Notes: generated from the letters alone by a model not told the origin. A stretch of DNA of 62,147 nt from an uncultured Saprospiraceae bacterium (GCA_905480595.1 CAJQQY010000001.1:1-62147), one strand, 5' to 3'. Shown: positions 26,801 to 35,507, numbered from the stretch's first letter. Translations and numbers: made by a program.

Positions 26801-26933
26801 AGGAAAAATGAAAAAGGTGCATCAAAAATTTGCTGCGTTTAAATCGGAAATGGAAACCGTAAATAGATTGTTACAATCTGAGGAGATGGGACCAATAAAG
26901 ATTAAAACTTACGAAGAATACATGAAGGATTAG
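23844..26933 (+). CDS. Secreted sortilin/VPS10-type beta-propeller protein (BNR repeats)
   Basis: A 1029-residue exported protein with signal peptide (about 1-24, NNSFSQ). Residues about 35-730 form repeated beta-propeller blades of the Asp-box type (IYKSTNGGSTWKNMG, VYKTMDSGKTWEKV, LYKSTDGGKTWNKI, IFKTTDLGRTWKSL), which are the BNR/Sortilin_C-like repeats found in xyloglucanase and VPS10 families. The region GTHGRGIFIIDD marks the last blade. A C-terminal beta domain (about 770-880) and a helical coiled-coil tail (about 890-1029) follow. It is often annotated as glycosyl hydrolase, but catalytic residues cannot be assigned here. Abundant in Bacteroidota. Confidence 0.85.
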   Translation: MKPIFYTFLTTLLFFSFSNNSFSQDEAIKVSFGSMSARSIGPAVMSGRLTTLDAVESDPQVLYVGAANGGVWKSNSAGTTFRPVFDEHTQSIGAIAIDQKSPNTVWVGTGEPWTRNSISYGDGIYKSTNGGSTWKNMGLKNTERISKIQVHPKNSNIIYVAAQGHLWNAHADRGVYKTMDSGKTWEKVLFVDENTGCADLSLDKNNPDVIYAAMWDHRRTPDFFTSGGKGSGLYKSTDGGKTWNKIHNGLPKGNLGRMAIEVAPSNSNVLYSTIECEKKEEKGLYKSEDAGATWKHVSKDFNTTVRPFYFSRLVIDPTDENTIYKCGLNLTISKTGGDTWRTADPGNIHSDIHAVWINPNNTKHVVIGTDGGGYRSLDGAYSFEMFMDLPLSQFYHISVDDDKPYNIYGGLQDNGSWVGPSESGGGIENKDWSFTNGGDGFYSFRHPTDKNIVYSESQGGNIVRYNKSDGQRKDIKPLPNDGDPDYRFNWNAPMHISPNNPERLYFGAQFLFKTESRGDDWDKISPDLTTNDPQRQRQKKSGGLSIDNSTAENNTTIYAIGESPLDEKIIWVGTDDGLVQVTSNGGMKWEEVSKNMPSLPKGLWVTSVEPSHFDKNTAYVTIDGHKSGDLGKYIFKTTDLGRTWKSLATETIEGYAHVIREDLKSENLLFLGTERGFYISVDGGVSWKRFENQMPKNGVRAIVVHPREDAVILGTHGRGIFIIDDITPLRQITKDVVKSKLHFFETKPTLLKLAKGGAPFGGAGNFIGANPRNVAYITYYMKKRHTFGKMTLEVFDKDGKMIKDLPAGKSAGVNLVPLPVRLKSPKAAPTNNRMALFGSIFPPALPAGDYTVKIKKGKEVFETKVKLAYDPDANYSIVEREAQHETAMKLYTMTNELGYMYYAMQDMHTQATDLMVKAKKKQLKKRIKQMAEDVEKYKASLVALEGDFYVDEGEALREEISTLFLGVSQYPGKPSSRQMDKLEILKGKMKKVHQKFAAFKSEMETVNRLLQSEEMGPIKIKTYEEYMKD

Positions 26934-26944
26934 AAAAACGTTAT

Positions 26945-27027
26945 ACGTTCGCTGCGCTTATTGTTTTACGTTAGATGGTTCATAAAACGTCCAACGATAA
27001 GCCAAGCGAACGTCCAACATCTAACGT
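26945..27027. repeat. Interleaved inverted repeats between convergent genes
   Basis: Arm A (26945-26963, ACGTTCGCTGCGCTTATTG) matches the complement of 26995-27013 with three mismatches. Arm B (26968-26977, ACGTTAGATG) is the exact complement of 27018-27027, which includes the recX stop codon. The order A-B-A'-B' is that of a pseudoknot. ACGTCCAAC also occurs twice (from 26988 and from 27010). Confidence 0.7.
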
Positions 27028-27494
27028 TGTTTAACTTCTCTCCAAACTATATCCGATTCAAATCCTCTTGAAATGGCATACTTCGCCAAATTTCCATTTG
27101 TCATAAAATCATTTGGCTCGCTGATTATTTTCAATCTTTTTTCAAAAATTTCGTGAAGTGTTTTGATGTAATCATCTTCATCAATTTCAAGCATTGCTTT
27201 TTTGATACAGTACTCTGAAATTCTTCTTTGTTTTAATTCACGCTTAATACGATATCTTCCCCATTTTTTAATTCGAAATTTTCCACCTGTGTAAATTTGT
27301 GCAAAACGAAGTTCATTCAAAAAGTCATCCTTGATTAATTCGACTATAATATCTTCCAAATCATCACCATAAATACCTAAGTCTAAAAGCTTCTGACGAA
27401 CCTCTTGATGACACCTTTCTTGATAGGCACAATAGCGTTGTAATTTTTTCAACGCATCATCTTTGCTTACGTATTTTGTTGTTTTTCTTCGCAT
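27021..27494 (-). CDS. recX: Regulatory protein RecX
   Basis: A 157-residue helical protein with three RecX three-helix repeats: ALKKLQRYCAYQERCHQEVRQKL, DLEDIIVELIKDDFLNELRFAQIY and GRYRIKRELKQRRISEYCIKKAM (each within residues 14-105; the opening words are diagnostic). RecX binds RecA filaments and limits recombinase activity. The gene lies 14 bp downstream of the DUF6503-type gene on the same strand, so they form a transcription unit. The N-terminus is basic (MRRKTTK). Confidence 0.93.
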   Translation of the reverse strand: MRRKTTKYVSKDDALKKLQRYCAYQERCHQEVRQKLLDLGIYGDDLEDIIVELIKDDFLNELRFAQIYTGGKFRIKKWGRYRIKRELKQRRISEYCIKKAMLEIDEDDYIKTLHEIFEKRLKIISEPNDFMTNGNLAKYAISRGFESDIVWREVKQR

Positions 27495-27508
27495 CTTTTA
27501 GTCTACGA

Positions 27509-28219
27509 TTACTGGCCTGATAAAATATAATCCGTTCCTAAAAACTTATCATCAATATTAAAATACCATTTTCGATCCCGAGGAAAACGCATACCATTAA
27601 TTTCTATTTCATCTTCCAAAATAATATACTCGCCATCATTGGTTGATTCATTATGAAAAAAACGATAACCAATCAAAGCATAAGTTTTCGGATGAAAATA
27701 AAAATACCAAGTATCCTCACCAACAGGTTCTTCGTAAGTAACTTTGACTTGCCAGCACTCTTTACCTTGAAAAGTAGTTTTGATTGTTTTACGATGAACC
27801 TTCGTTCCAGGATCCTTTAATTTCATAGGTAAGCCATAAAGGTACGTCTGGTAATTTCTCCAAAATCGAGTGAACTTACAAGACAACCGATGCTTCTTAA
27901 TTTCCTCAGGAGTAAAAGTTGTTTTTCCATTCAAACTCAATTCACAAGTATCTTTTTTCAAACTACGAATAACGGTATTATTATCTGAAACATCTTTTTG
28001 CCAAAAGCTACCTTTCTTATTATTGATTTTAAAAGTAGTCAATCTTTGAGGACGACTAGGAGTGTCTTGCTTGAGATCAATCGTCAATTTAGCTTTTGCC
28101 CATTTACCTTTTGGGTCGTGATATTTGATACTTTTTTCCAAAAGTTCTGACCCAGTCATTTGGCTAAAACCATTAAATGAAAAAAAGAAAAGTAACGCAA
28201 AAATGAATATCTGTTTCAT
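27509..28219 (-). CDS. Exported LolA-like protein, DUF6503 type
   Basis: A 236-residue secreted protein with signal peptide (about 1-19, FSFNGFSQ). It contains ELLEKSIKYHDPKGKW near residue 24, the HDP segment I associate with DUF6503, followed by beta-rich sequence (KAKLTIDL, CWQVKVTY, DTWYFYFHPKTYALIGYRFFH). Overall pattern is the LolA/LppX-like half barrel. Function is unknown; a role in lipid or lipoprotein handling is inference. It is first in a two-gene unit with recX. Confidence 0.7.
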   Translation of the reverse strand: MKQIFIFALLFFFSFNGFSQMTGSELLEKSIKYHDPKGKWAKAKLTIDLKQDTPSRPQRLTTFKINNKKGSFWQKDVSDNNTVIRSLKKDTCELSLNGKTTFTPEEIKKHRLSCKFTRFWRNYQTYLYGLPMKLKDPGTKVHRKTIKTTFQGKECWQVKVTYEEPVGEDTWYFYFHPKTYALIGYRFFHNESTNDGEYIILEDEIEINGMRFPRDRKWYFNIDDKFLGTDYILSGQ

Positions 28220-28317
28220 AATATCTCTTTTAGAAAAAAATGCAATATACTGAAAAGTAGCTGGCAGCTAAGGCGACCAACTACAATATTTTTTCTATTT
28301 TTATAAAAAATTAAAAC

Positions 28318-28806
28318 ATGCTCGAAAAAGCGTATTACAAATCTCCACTAGGAATCGTCGAAATCATCGGCAGCGAATATGGTATTCAGCAAGTCAAATT
28401 AAAAGTAGAATTAACTGAAGCTTCCAAAGAATTCCCAGAACATATCAAAGCTTGCGCAACACAGCTTGAAGAATATTTTCAAGGGAAAAGGAAAGAGTTT
28501 GATTTAAAATTAGATTTTAACAACGCATCTGATTTTTATCAACAAGTTTGGAATGCGTTATTGAAAATTCCTTATGGACATACTACAAGTTATGGAGCAA
28601 TCGCCGAGAAAATAAATAATCCCAAAGCAGTTCGAGCAGTCGGACTAGCCAATCGAAATAATCAAATTGCCTTCATCGTTCCTTGCCATCGAGTGATTGG
28701 GAAAAGTGGAAAATTGCAAGGTTATTTTTATGGATTAGAAACCAAGCGAGCATTATTGCAATTAGAAAACCCCATGAGTTTTGCAGAGCAAGGAAAACTT
28801 TTTTAG
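28318..28806 (+). CDS. ogt: Methylated-DNA--protein-cysteine S-methyltransferase
   Basis: A 162-residue DNA repair protein that transfers the alkyl group of O6-alkylguanine to its own cysteine. The MGMT C-terminal domain is intact: IPYGHTTSYGAIAEKI, AVRAVGLANRNN (recognition helix with arginine finger) and IVPCHRVIGKSG (acceptor C123). The last segment GYFYGLETKRALLQLE is the usual family ending. It sits divergent from the DUF6503-type gene and ends one base before the convergent mscL stop. Confidence 0.95.
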   Translation: MLEKAYYKSPLGIVEIIGSEYGIQQVKLKVELTEASKEFPEHIKACATQLEEYFQGKRKEFDLKLDFNNASDFYQQVWNALLKIPYGHTTSYGAIAEKINNPKAVRAVGLANRNNQIAFIVPCHRVIGKSGKLQGYFYGLETKRALLQLENPMSFAEQGKLF

Positions 28807-28807
28807 C

Positions 28808-29254
28808 TTAGTTTTTTTTGTCTGATAACATCTCATTTTGTTTCTCTAACAAATCTGTCATCTTAGTCAACAGCTCAATATTTTTTGGAGTTGTTACTGA
28901 TTTATCTTCCACATCTTCCGCTTTATTTTTGAGTCGATTCATTACTTTAACCACCATGAAAACGGTTAAGGCAATGATAAAAAAATCAATCGAAGCTTCA
29001 AGAAATTTTCCATAACTAATAGCAATTTCTGTGATAGTTGTATTTCCGTTTTCCACAACAGCATCTCGCAAAATAATTTTACTATTTTCAAAACTAGCTC
29101 CATCAGTCAGAAAAGAAAGTGGCGGCAAAAAAACGTTTTTGACTAAAGCGTCAACTACTTTATTAAAAGCAGTTCCGATGATAACTCCGATGGCAATATC
29201 AATCATATTACCTTTGAGAGCAAATTCTTTAAATTCATTAAATATTTTCAGCAT
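28808..29254 (-). CDS. mscL: Large-conductance mechanosensitive channel
   Basis: A 148-residue membrane channel that opens under osmotic down-shock. N-terminal helix NEFKEFALKGNMIDIAIGVIIG, the first membrane helix (AIGVIIGTAFNKVVDALV), an extracellular loop (about 50-75), the second membrane helix (FIIALTVFMVVKVMNRL), and a charged cytoplasmic tail are all present. The stop is adjacent to the ogt stop on the other strand. It is 40 bp downstream of the WG-repeat gene with no terminator seen between them, so the two may be co-transcribed. Confidence 0.96.
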   Translation of the reverse strand: MLKIFNEFKEFALKGNMIDIAIGVIIGTAFNKVVDALVKNVFLPPLSFLTDGASFENSKIILRDAVVENGNTTITEIAISYGKFLEASIDFFIIALTVFMVVKVMNRLKNKAEDVEDKSVTTPKNIELLTKMTDLLEKQNEMLSDKKN

Positions 29255-29294
29255 GATATTTTTTTAGATTGAAAAAATTAGAAAACAAAACTGA

Positions 29295-30644
29295 TTACTC
29301 CATCTCCAAAATAGAACCATCATCCAAAATGTAGTGTGTATATTTTCGATTAGGTTGATCAAAAATCATAGCAAGCAATATTTTCCCTTGATGTTTTTGC
29401 TCTAGATTTTTTTTATGATCTCTAAATTCATAACCGGTAGAAATCAGCATATGTTTTTTAAACTCCAAAACTTTTCCGTTTGGATCAATTAATATTTGTT
29501 GATCAGTTGCAAATTCAAAGAAAATTGTCTTTCCATTTTTGAGTGGTAAAAATTCACGCATCATGTGTTTTCCACTTGAGACAAGTTCCTTTCCGTCTTT
29601 ATCAAAAACCTTCCACTCTTCATTTTTCAAAACAGCAAAAAGGTACGAACAATCATTTCCAGGTTTTGAAAATCCACGAATAGGAAGCATCGGGCGAATG
29701 TTCTGATATTCGAAAGGTAAAACGGATAAACCTTCTTGATTTAATAATCCGATGGCTTTACCTCCTTTAGAAGCAATGAAAAAGGTAGGGACAGTTTTAT
29801 TTTTTTGACAAGGTAAAATGTGTGGATTGATAAATTTATATTCCAATGGCACAATGATTTTTTCATCTTGTAACAATCCAGTTTTTCCATTTTGAGTTAC
29901 TGCCCAAAAGATTCTATTTGATTTTTTGACTTGCTCATATTCCATTGGGACGATGGGTTTTATTTTGAAATCTAAGATTCCCACCTTTCCATTTTTTTCC
30001 ACAGTCAAATATTTGTAATCATGATTTATTTCTATTTTATCATATTCGAATGGAAGAACCAAACGATTGAATCCATCTATAATTCCAAATTTTTGAGTCG
30101 CTGCATCTTGCGCAACATATCGAGAAATAACTAAACTCAAAACTTCCTTTTTCTCTTTCGGATTATGATGACGAACTTGGTAGTCGGATATCTGTCCTTC
30201 TTTAAACTGAAATAAATTCGAATAAACAAATGGAATTGCGACCTCTCCTCCATAATTTAATGCGCCAAACTTTCCATCTTTTTTGGCCACCCAACTTTGG
30301 GCTTCGAAGTAATTTATTTTTTCAAATTCGGCAGGAGTGAGCACATCGTTTTCTAATTTCAAACCAGACATTTCTCCTTCTTTATAAATCGTTGGCAAAG
30401 GAGGATGAAGTTTAATTCCTTTCCCAACACGAACATTTCTATCGGAATTAAAAGCTTGATACGCTTCATCAAAATGCTCTTGCAAACTTTTATCAGGACG
30501 TTTTACTGAGGCAATTTCTTTGTTGTGCTTTTCCGAAAAGAAATGACCATCAACTTCTTGGTCGACCATTTCATTATTTTCAATTTGACCAAAAATAAAA
30601 GATGGTATTAGATATAACAATACAATTACAAAAAACTTATTCAT
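29295..30644 (-). CDS. Secreted WG-repeat protein
   Basis: A 449-residue exported protein (signal peptide about 1-19). It has at least four WG-type repeats of the form WxxxxxGKxGxxxxxGxxVIPxxYxxI: KKDGKFGALNYGGEVAIPFVYSNL, FGIIDGFNRLVLPFEYDKI, EKNGKVGILDFKIKPIVPMEYEQV and QNGKTGLLQDEKIIVPLEYKFI (approximate positions 115-290). WG repeats form beta-rich scaffolds of unknown binding partner. A second, frameshifted WG gene is at 44341-45983. Confidence 0.8.
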   Translation of the reverse strand: MNKFFVIVLLYLIPSFIFGQIENNEMVDQEVDGHFFSEKHNKEIASVKRPDKSLQEHFDEAYQAFNSDRNVRVGKGIKLHPPLPTIYKEGEMSGLKLENDVLTPAEFEKINYFEAQSWVAKKDGKFGALNYGGEVAIPFVYSNLFQFKEGQISDYQVRHHNPKEKKEVLSLVISRYVAQDAATQKFGIIDGFNRLVLPFEYDKIEINHDYKYLTVEKNGKVGILDFKIKPIVPMEYEQVKKSNRIFWAVTQNGKTGLLQDEKIIVPLEYKFINPHILPCQKNKTVPTFFIASKGGKAIGLLNQEGLSVLPFEYQNIRPMLPIRGFSKPGNDCSYLFAVLKNEEWKVFDKDGKELVSSGKHMMREFLPLKNGKTIFFEFATDQQILIDPNGKVLEFKKHMLISTGYEFRDHKKNLEQKHQGKILLAMIFDQPNRKYTHYILDDGSILEME

Positions 30645-30674
30645 GGCTTATTTTGTTTTTTCCAAAAGTAAATA

Positions 30675-30713
30675 AAAAAAAGACTTGCCAATCAGAATCA
30701 GCAAGTCTTTTTT
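30675..30713 (-). terminator. Terminator of glyQS
   Basis: AAAAAAGACTTGC (30675-30687) pairs perfectly with 30701-30713; T-run on the minus strand, 22 bp after the glyQS stop. Confidence 0.9.
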
Positions 30714-30734
30714 AAATTCAAGTTTTATCAAAAA

Positions 30735-32285
30735 TTACTTTAATAAATGTCTCATGTCAATTTTTTCCAAAACTACTTTTTCAATATTGTCGATTGAAAT
30801 TCGAGTTTGTTCCATCGTATCTCGATCTCGAATCGTTACCGTATTGTCTTCCAACGTTTGACCATCAATTGTAATACAATAAGGTGTACCAATTGCATCT
30901 TGTCTTCGGTATCTTTTTCCTGGAGAATCTTTCTCATCATACTGACATTCGAATGAATATTTAATATGATTAAAAATCTCTCTCGCTTTGTTTGTGAACT
31001 CTTCATTATTTTTTACCAATGGTAAAACAGCACATTTTATTGGAGCCAAAGCAGGATGAACTTTTAATACTGTTCGAGTCGAATCTTTTCCATCTGCATT
31101 TGGAACAGTTTCTTCAATCAATGCATTTGCCATTGTTGCTAAAAACATTCGATCACAACCGATAGAACTTTCTACAACATTTGGCACATAACTCTCTCCT
31201 AGTTCAGGATCGAAGTATTGTAATTTTTTACCAGACAAATCTTGATGTTGTGTCAAATCGAAATCTCCACGCGAGTGAATTCCTTCCAATTCACGGAAAC
31301 CAAATGGGAATTTGAATTCAATATCCAATGCTGCTTTAGCGTAATGCGCTAACTTTTCATGGTCATGAAATTTCAAACTTTCGTTAGGATGAATTGCAGT
31401 ATGCCACTTCATTCTGAAATTTTTCCAGTACCCATACCATTTATCTTCTTCACCTGGACGAACGAAAAATTGCATTTCCATTTGTTCAAATTCTCTCATT
31501 CTAAAAATGAATTGTCGAGCAACTATTTCATTTCTAAATGCTTTACCAATCTGTGCAATCCCAAAAGGAATTTTTTGACGAGTTGTTTTTTGAACATTTA
31601 AGAAGTTGACAAAAATACCTTGAGCCGTTTCTGGTCGTAAATATAATTTTCCAGCTTCACCTGCAATTGTTCCCAACTGAGTGTTGAACATCAAATTAAA
31701 TTGACGCACGTCTGTCCAGTTTCGAGAACCACTTTCAGGACAAGCGATTTCTAATTCTTCAATCAAATTTTTAACATCTTCCAAATCTTCATTAGTCAAC
31801 GAAGTATTCAATCGAGTTAAAATTGTTTTTGATTTTTGAATATAACCCATCACTCGTGGATTAGTTGTTTTGTACTCTTCTTCGTTGAAAGCATCTCCAA
31901 ATCGCTTGCGAGCTTTCTCAATTTCTTTGTCGGCTTTTTTCATCACTTTTCTCTCCACATATTCTTCCACCAACTGATCTGCTCGATATCTTTTCTTCGA
32001 ATCTTTATTATCAATCATCGGGTCATTAAATGCATCAACGTGACCAGAAGCTTTCCAAGTTTTTGGATGCATAAAAATTGCAGCATCTAATCCAACAATG
32101 TTTTCGTGCATTTGCACCATTGCCATCCACCAATATTTTTTGATATTATTTTTTAGTTCCACTCCGTATGGACCGTAATCATAAACAGCAGCCAAGCCAT
32201 CATACACTTCACTTGACTGAAAAATGAAACCATACTCTTTACAATGTGAAACAAGTTTTTTAAATGAATCGTCCTGATTTGCCAT
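30735..32285 (-). CDS. glyQS: Glycine--tRNA ligase (single-chain, eukaryote-type)
   Basis: A 516-residue class II aminoacyl-tRNA synthetase charging tRNA-Gly. Conserved parts: KLVSHCKEYGFIFQSSEVY, DYGPYGVELKNNIKKYWW (motif 1 region), GLDAAIFMHPKTWKASGHV, LRPETAQGIFVNF and FGIAQIGKAFRNEI (motif 2), ELEGIHSRGDFDLTQHQ, and GCDRMFLATMANAL (motif 3). The C-terminal anticodon-binding domain starts near KVHPALAPIKCAVLPL. Length is normal for the alpha2 form. prfC ends 84 bp upstream on the same strand. Confidence 0.97.
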   Translation of the reverse strand: MANQDDSFKKLVSHCKEYGFIFQSSEVYDGLAAVYDYGPYGVELKNNIKKYWWMAMVQMHENIVGLDAAIFMHPKTWKASGHVDAFNDPMIDNKDSKKRYRADQLVEEYVERKVMKKADKEIEKARKRFGDAFNEEEYKTTNPRVMGYIQKSKTILTRLNTSLTNEDLEDVKNLIEELEIACPESGSRNWTDVRQFNLMFNTQLGTIAGEAGKLYLRPETAQGIFVNFLNVQKTTRQKIPFGIAQIGKAFRNEIVARQFIFRMREFEQMEMQFFVRPGEEDKWYGYWKNFRMKWHTAIHPNESLKFHDHEKLAHYAKAALDIEFKFPFGFRELEGIHSRGDFDLTQHQDLSGKKLQYFDPELGESYVPNVVESSIGCDRMFLATMANALIEETVPNADGKDSTRTVLKVHPALAPIKCAVLPLVKNNEEFTNKAREIFNHIKYSFECQYDEKDSPGKRYRRQDAIGTPYCITIDGQTLEDNTVTIRDRDTMEQTRISIDNIEKVVLEKIDMRHLLK

Positions 32286-32369
32286 GTCTTATTTTTATTT
32301 AAATATTTTATCTGTTGTTTTACGAATTCAATTTTCTTTTGTTTTCGAAAAAAAGGAATTCCTATTTTT

Positions 32370-33950
32370 TTAAAATTCTGAGGTGAAATGAAATTTGATT
32401 TCTGGAAAGCTCTCTTGAACTGTTTTTAAAACCCATTTGGATTCCGCTAAGAAAACCATATTTCCATCTTTGTCTACAGCCATGTCTCGTTTTCGACGAG
32501 TGGTGAATTCTTTCAATTTTGCAGCATCGTCGCATTCAATCCAACAAGCTTTGGCTAGGTTAACTGGTTCGTAATCGCAACTTGCACCATACTCATGCTT
32601 CAATCGATATTGAATAACTTCGAATTGAAGTGCACCAACTGTACCAATTATTTTCCGACCATTCAAGTCTTTAATAAAAAGTTGCGCTACACCCTCGTCC
32701 ATCAATTGTTCCAAACCTTTTGCTAACTGTTTCGACTTCAATGGATCAGCATTATTCACATATCTAAATTGCTCTGGAGAAAAACTTGGAATTCCTTTGA
32801 AGTGCAAAATTTCTCCTTCCGTAACTGTGTCTCCAATCTTAAAGTTCCCTGAATCGTATAAACCTACAATGTCTCCAGGATATGCTTCATCTACGACTGA
32901 TTTTTTTTCAGCCATGAAAGAAGTTGGATTGGAGAATTTCATCTTTTTATTTTGACGAATGTGCAAGTAGTTCGTATTTCTTTTAAAAATACCTGAGCAG
33001 ATTCTTAAGAATGCAATTCTATCTCGGTGACGAGGATCAATATTCGCATGGATTTTAAAAACAAAACCTGAGAATTTATCTTCCGTAGGATTTACTTGTC
33101 GTTCCTCTGTGATTCGAGGTAAAGGTGTCGGTGCAATTTCTACGAAGCAATCGAGTAATTCTTTTACCCCAAAATTATTAATCGCACTTCCAAAAAATAC
33201 AGGAGAAATTTTTCCATCTAAATAATCTTGGCGAACAAATTCAGGGTAAACCTCCTCTACCATTTCGACTTCTTCTCGCAATTCGTTGGCAGGTTTTTCA
33301 TCTACATATTTCTCCAAATCTGGGTTTGACAAATCTGTAAATTCAATCGTTTCTTCCTCCGTTTGTTTTCCATGTGCGGTGAAAAGATTTAATTTCTCTT
33401 CATACATATTGTATACACCCTTGAAACGTTGACCCATTCCGATTGGCCATGACAAAGGGCAAGTTTTCAAACCTAATTTTTGTTCTATTTCATCAAGCAA
33501 GTCAAAAGCCTCTTTTCCTTCACGATCCATTTTATTGATAAAAACGATGATCGGAGTTTTTCGCATTCGACAAACTTTGACCAATTTTTCAGTTTGAGTT
33601 TCCACCCCTTTCGCCACATCAATTACCACAATCACACTATCGGCAGCCGTCAAAGTTCGAAAAGTATCTTCTTGGAAATCCATGTGACCAGGCGTATCAA
33701 GAATGTTGATTTTCAATCCTCGATAGTTGAAAGCCATCACAGAAGTCGCTACAGAAATCCCTCTCTGCTTCTCTATTTCCATAAAATCCGAAGTAGCTGT
33801 CTTCTTAATTTTATTGGATTTGACGGCACCTGCCACTTGAATCGCTCCACCAAAAAGCAAGAGTTTTTCAGTCAAAGTAGTCTTCCCGGCATCCGGGTGA
33901 CTGATAATGGCAAAGGTTCGTCTTTTATTTATTTCATCTACAAAACTCAT
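32370..33950 (-). CDS. prfC: Peptide chain release factor 3
   Basis: A 526-residue translational GTPase that recycles RF1/RF2 after termination. G-motifs: [10 protein letters not shown] (G1), [16 protein letters not shown] (G2), DTPGHMDF (G3), NKMDREG (G4). Domain II and III segments [24 protein letters not shown] and YRLKHEYG are the RF3 signature (quoted in short parts). It is co-directional with glyQS. Start ATG at 33950. Confidence 0.97.
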   Translation of the reverse strand: MSFVDEINKRRTFAIISHPDAGKTTLTEKLLLFGGAIQVAGAVKSNKIKKTATSDFMEIEKQRGISVATSVMAFNYRGLKINILDTPGHMDFQEDTFRTLTAADSVIVVIDVAKGVETQTEKLVKVCRMRKTPIIVFINKMDREGKEAFDLLDEIEQKLGLKTCPLSWPIGMGQRFKGVYNMYEEKLNLFTAHGKQTEEETIEFTDLSNPDLEKYVDEKPANELREEVEMVEEVYPEFVRQDYLDGKISPVFFGSAINNFGVKELLDCFVEIAPTPLPRITEERQVNPTEDKFSGFVFKIHANIDPRHRDRIAFLRICSGIFKRNTNYLHIRQNKKMKFSNPTSFMAEKKSVVDEAYPGDIVGLYDSGNFKIGDTVTEGEILHFKGIPSFSPEQFRYVNNADPLKSKQLAKGLEQLMDEGVAQLFIKDLNGRKIIGTVGALQFEVIQYRLKHEYGASCDYEPVNLAKACWIECDDAAKLKEFTTRRKRDMAVDKDGNMVFLAESKWVLKTVQESFPEIKFHFTSEF

Positions 33951-34016
33951 CGCTCGAATTTCTGTTTGAGTTTACTGTCGAAATGACGAGAGTAAATTCG
34001 TTTTTTGATTTAAAAT

Positions 34017-34053
34017 TTTAAAGCCGCAAAAGTACAACTTTAGCGGCTTTAAA
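34017..34053 (-). terminator. Terminator of the TerB-like gene
   Basis: TTTAAAGCCGC (34017-34027) pairs with GCGGCTTTAAA (34043-34053), after the stop of the gene at 34080. Confidence 0.75.
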
Positions 34054-34079
34054 CAAACTCCGAATATTATTAATAGAAG

Positions 34080-34511
34080 CTAATTCAAATGCTTCTTAAT
34101 TTGCGTCAACATTACTTCAGGCGGTATTTCTTTATTCAAATAAGTTTTCATCACGCCAATCAAATCTTCCGTCAATTTCTCATTAAAACCTAAACGAAAA
34201 CTCGCTTCATAAATTAACTTCTCTTCTCCTTTTTCAATTCGGCCATCCACTCTCATCATAAATAAAAGATAATATAAAATGGTCATTCGCTCACGTTCAT
34301 CGAGAGGAGATTTCAATGGATATGCTTCTGGATTTTTGAGAACTTCATCAATAGAAAAAGAATCTACGCCAATACTATTGGCAATATCTCTCAAATACAA
34401 TTTTTCAATATTGGAAACTGAATCATCAGATTTTGCTAATTTAAAAAGTAATGCAATAATTGATTTTCTTTGCTCGATATCGTATTCTTCAAACATGTTT
34501 TTTGATTTCAT
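34080..34511 (-). CDS. TerB-like (tellurite-resistance fold) protein
   Basis: A 143-residue helical cytoplasmic protein. Two related halves, ALLFKLAKSDDSVSNIEKLYLRDIANSIGV and LLFMMRVDGRIEKGEEKLIYEASFRLGF, show the repeated acidic D-x-x-V/I-x-x-x-E pattern of TerB domains, which can bind a metal ion. It is a stand-alone TerB domain; tellurite resistance cannot be inferred. Start ATG 34511 (MKSKNMF) or the internal ATG 34496. Divergent from trpF, whose raw frame overlaps it. Confidence 0.75.
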   Translation of the reverse strand: MKSKNMFEEYDIEQRKSIIALLFKLAKSDDSVSNIEKLYLRDIANSIGVDSFSIDEVLKNPEAYPLKSPLDERERMTILYYLLFMMRVDGRIEKGEEKLIYEASFRLGFNEKLTEDLIGVMKTYLNKEIPPEVMLTQIKKHLN

Positions 34512-34566
34512 GAAAACTAAATCTAAAAATAATAATTATTTTGGCTCGAACCTAAAGTTTTATATT

Positions 34567-35223
34567 TTGAAAAAAACCCATGTGAAAATCTGCTGTATTA
34601 ACAGTATAGAGGAAGCTCAATTAGCCATCAACGCAGGAGCTTCTGCTTTAGGTTTAGTTGGGTCGATGCCAAGTGGTCCTGGAATTATCTCAAATGAAAT
34701 GATTGGGAAAATTGCTCAAACTGTCGCTCAACAACCTGTAGAAACATTTTTACTTACGAGTGAAACTACCGTTGATGGTATTTATAATCATTATCAAAAA
34801 GCTAAAACAACGACTATTCAACTCGTTGATAAAATTGAAGAAAATGGTCATGCTCGACTCAAAGAGCTTTTGCCAAATGTAAAGCTAATTCAAGTACTAC
34901 ACGTTTCGGATGAAAAAACGATTGATGCAGCTGAACGACTCATGCATGAAGTTGATGCACTTCTTTTGGATTCAGGTAATCCTAATTTGAAAATAAAAAC
35001 TCTAGGCGGAACTGGGAATACCCACAATTGGGAAATTAGTAAAAGCATTGTTACAATGTCGAAAATCCCAGTTTGGTTGGCAGGCGGTTTGAATCCTGAG
35101 AATGTTCAAAAGGCCATCGAAACAGTTCAACCTTATGGAGTAGATTTGTGCAGCGGAGTTCGAACGAATGGAAACTTAAATGGAAATAAATTGTTATCCT
35201 TTTTTGATAAAGTAAGAATATAG
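34567..35223 (+). CDS. trpF: Phosphoribosylanthranilate isomerase
   Basis: A 218-residue TIM-barrel enzyme of tryptophan synthesis that isomerises N-(5-phosphoribosyl)anthranilate. The frame is open further upstream (ATG 34510 would add 19 residues and overlap the divergent TerB-like start), but TTG 34567 (MKKTHVKICC) matches the family start. Catalytic residues are C9 in KICC (the usual glycine of KICG is C10) and D135 in ALLLDSG; GGTG (147-150) and SGVRTNG are phosphate-binding loops. No other trp genes are nearby. The start choice is moderately certain. Confidence 0.87.
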   Translation: MKKTHVKICCINSIEEAQLAINAGASALGLVGSMPSGPGIISNEMIGKIAQTVAQQPVETFLLTSETTVDGIYNHYQKAKTTTIQLVDKIEENGHARLKELLPNVKLIQVLHVSDEKTIDAAERLMHEVDALLLDSGNPNLKIKTLGGTGNTHNWEISKSIVTMSKIPVWLAGGLNPENVQKAIETVQPYGVDLCSGVRTNGNLNGNKLLSFFDKVRI

Positions 35224-35298
35224 ACGCAACTAATTTATTCTATTTGGCGTCTAACATTAATAAAGATTTTATACCCCGAAAAAATAACCTTAGTCAAA

Positions 35299-35487
35299 AT
35301 GATTGCATTAGGATTTACCAACGTTGTCTTTTTTTCCTACGTCGTTTATTTGATTTTTGAAAGAAAAAAAGAAGTTCATAAAAGTAAGTTGTTTTGGCTC
35401 TTGCTGTTGGGATTATTTGTGTCACTTTACATTACTTCGTTGTTTCTTTTTGAAGAGAATAATACACCGATAATTATTGGGCTTTAA
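35299..35487 (+). CDS. Small two-helix membrane protein
   Basis: A 62-residue peptide with two membrane segments (about 3-19 and 31-51) separated by a basic loop, FERKKEVHKSK. It has an ATG start 75 bp after trpF and the same strand. No family is recognised. The hydrophobic pattern and positive loop make a real inner-membrane peptide plausible. Confidence 0.5.
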   Translation: MIALGFTNVVFFSYVVYLIFERKKEVHKSKLFWLLLLGLFVSLYITSLFLFEENNTPIIIGL

Positions 35488-35507
35488 AAACGACATGTAA
35501 AGTCACC

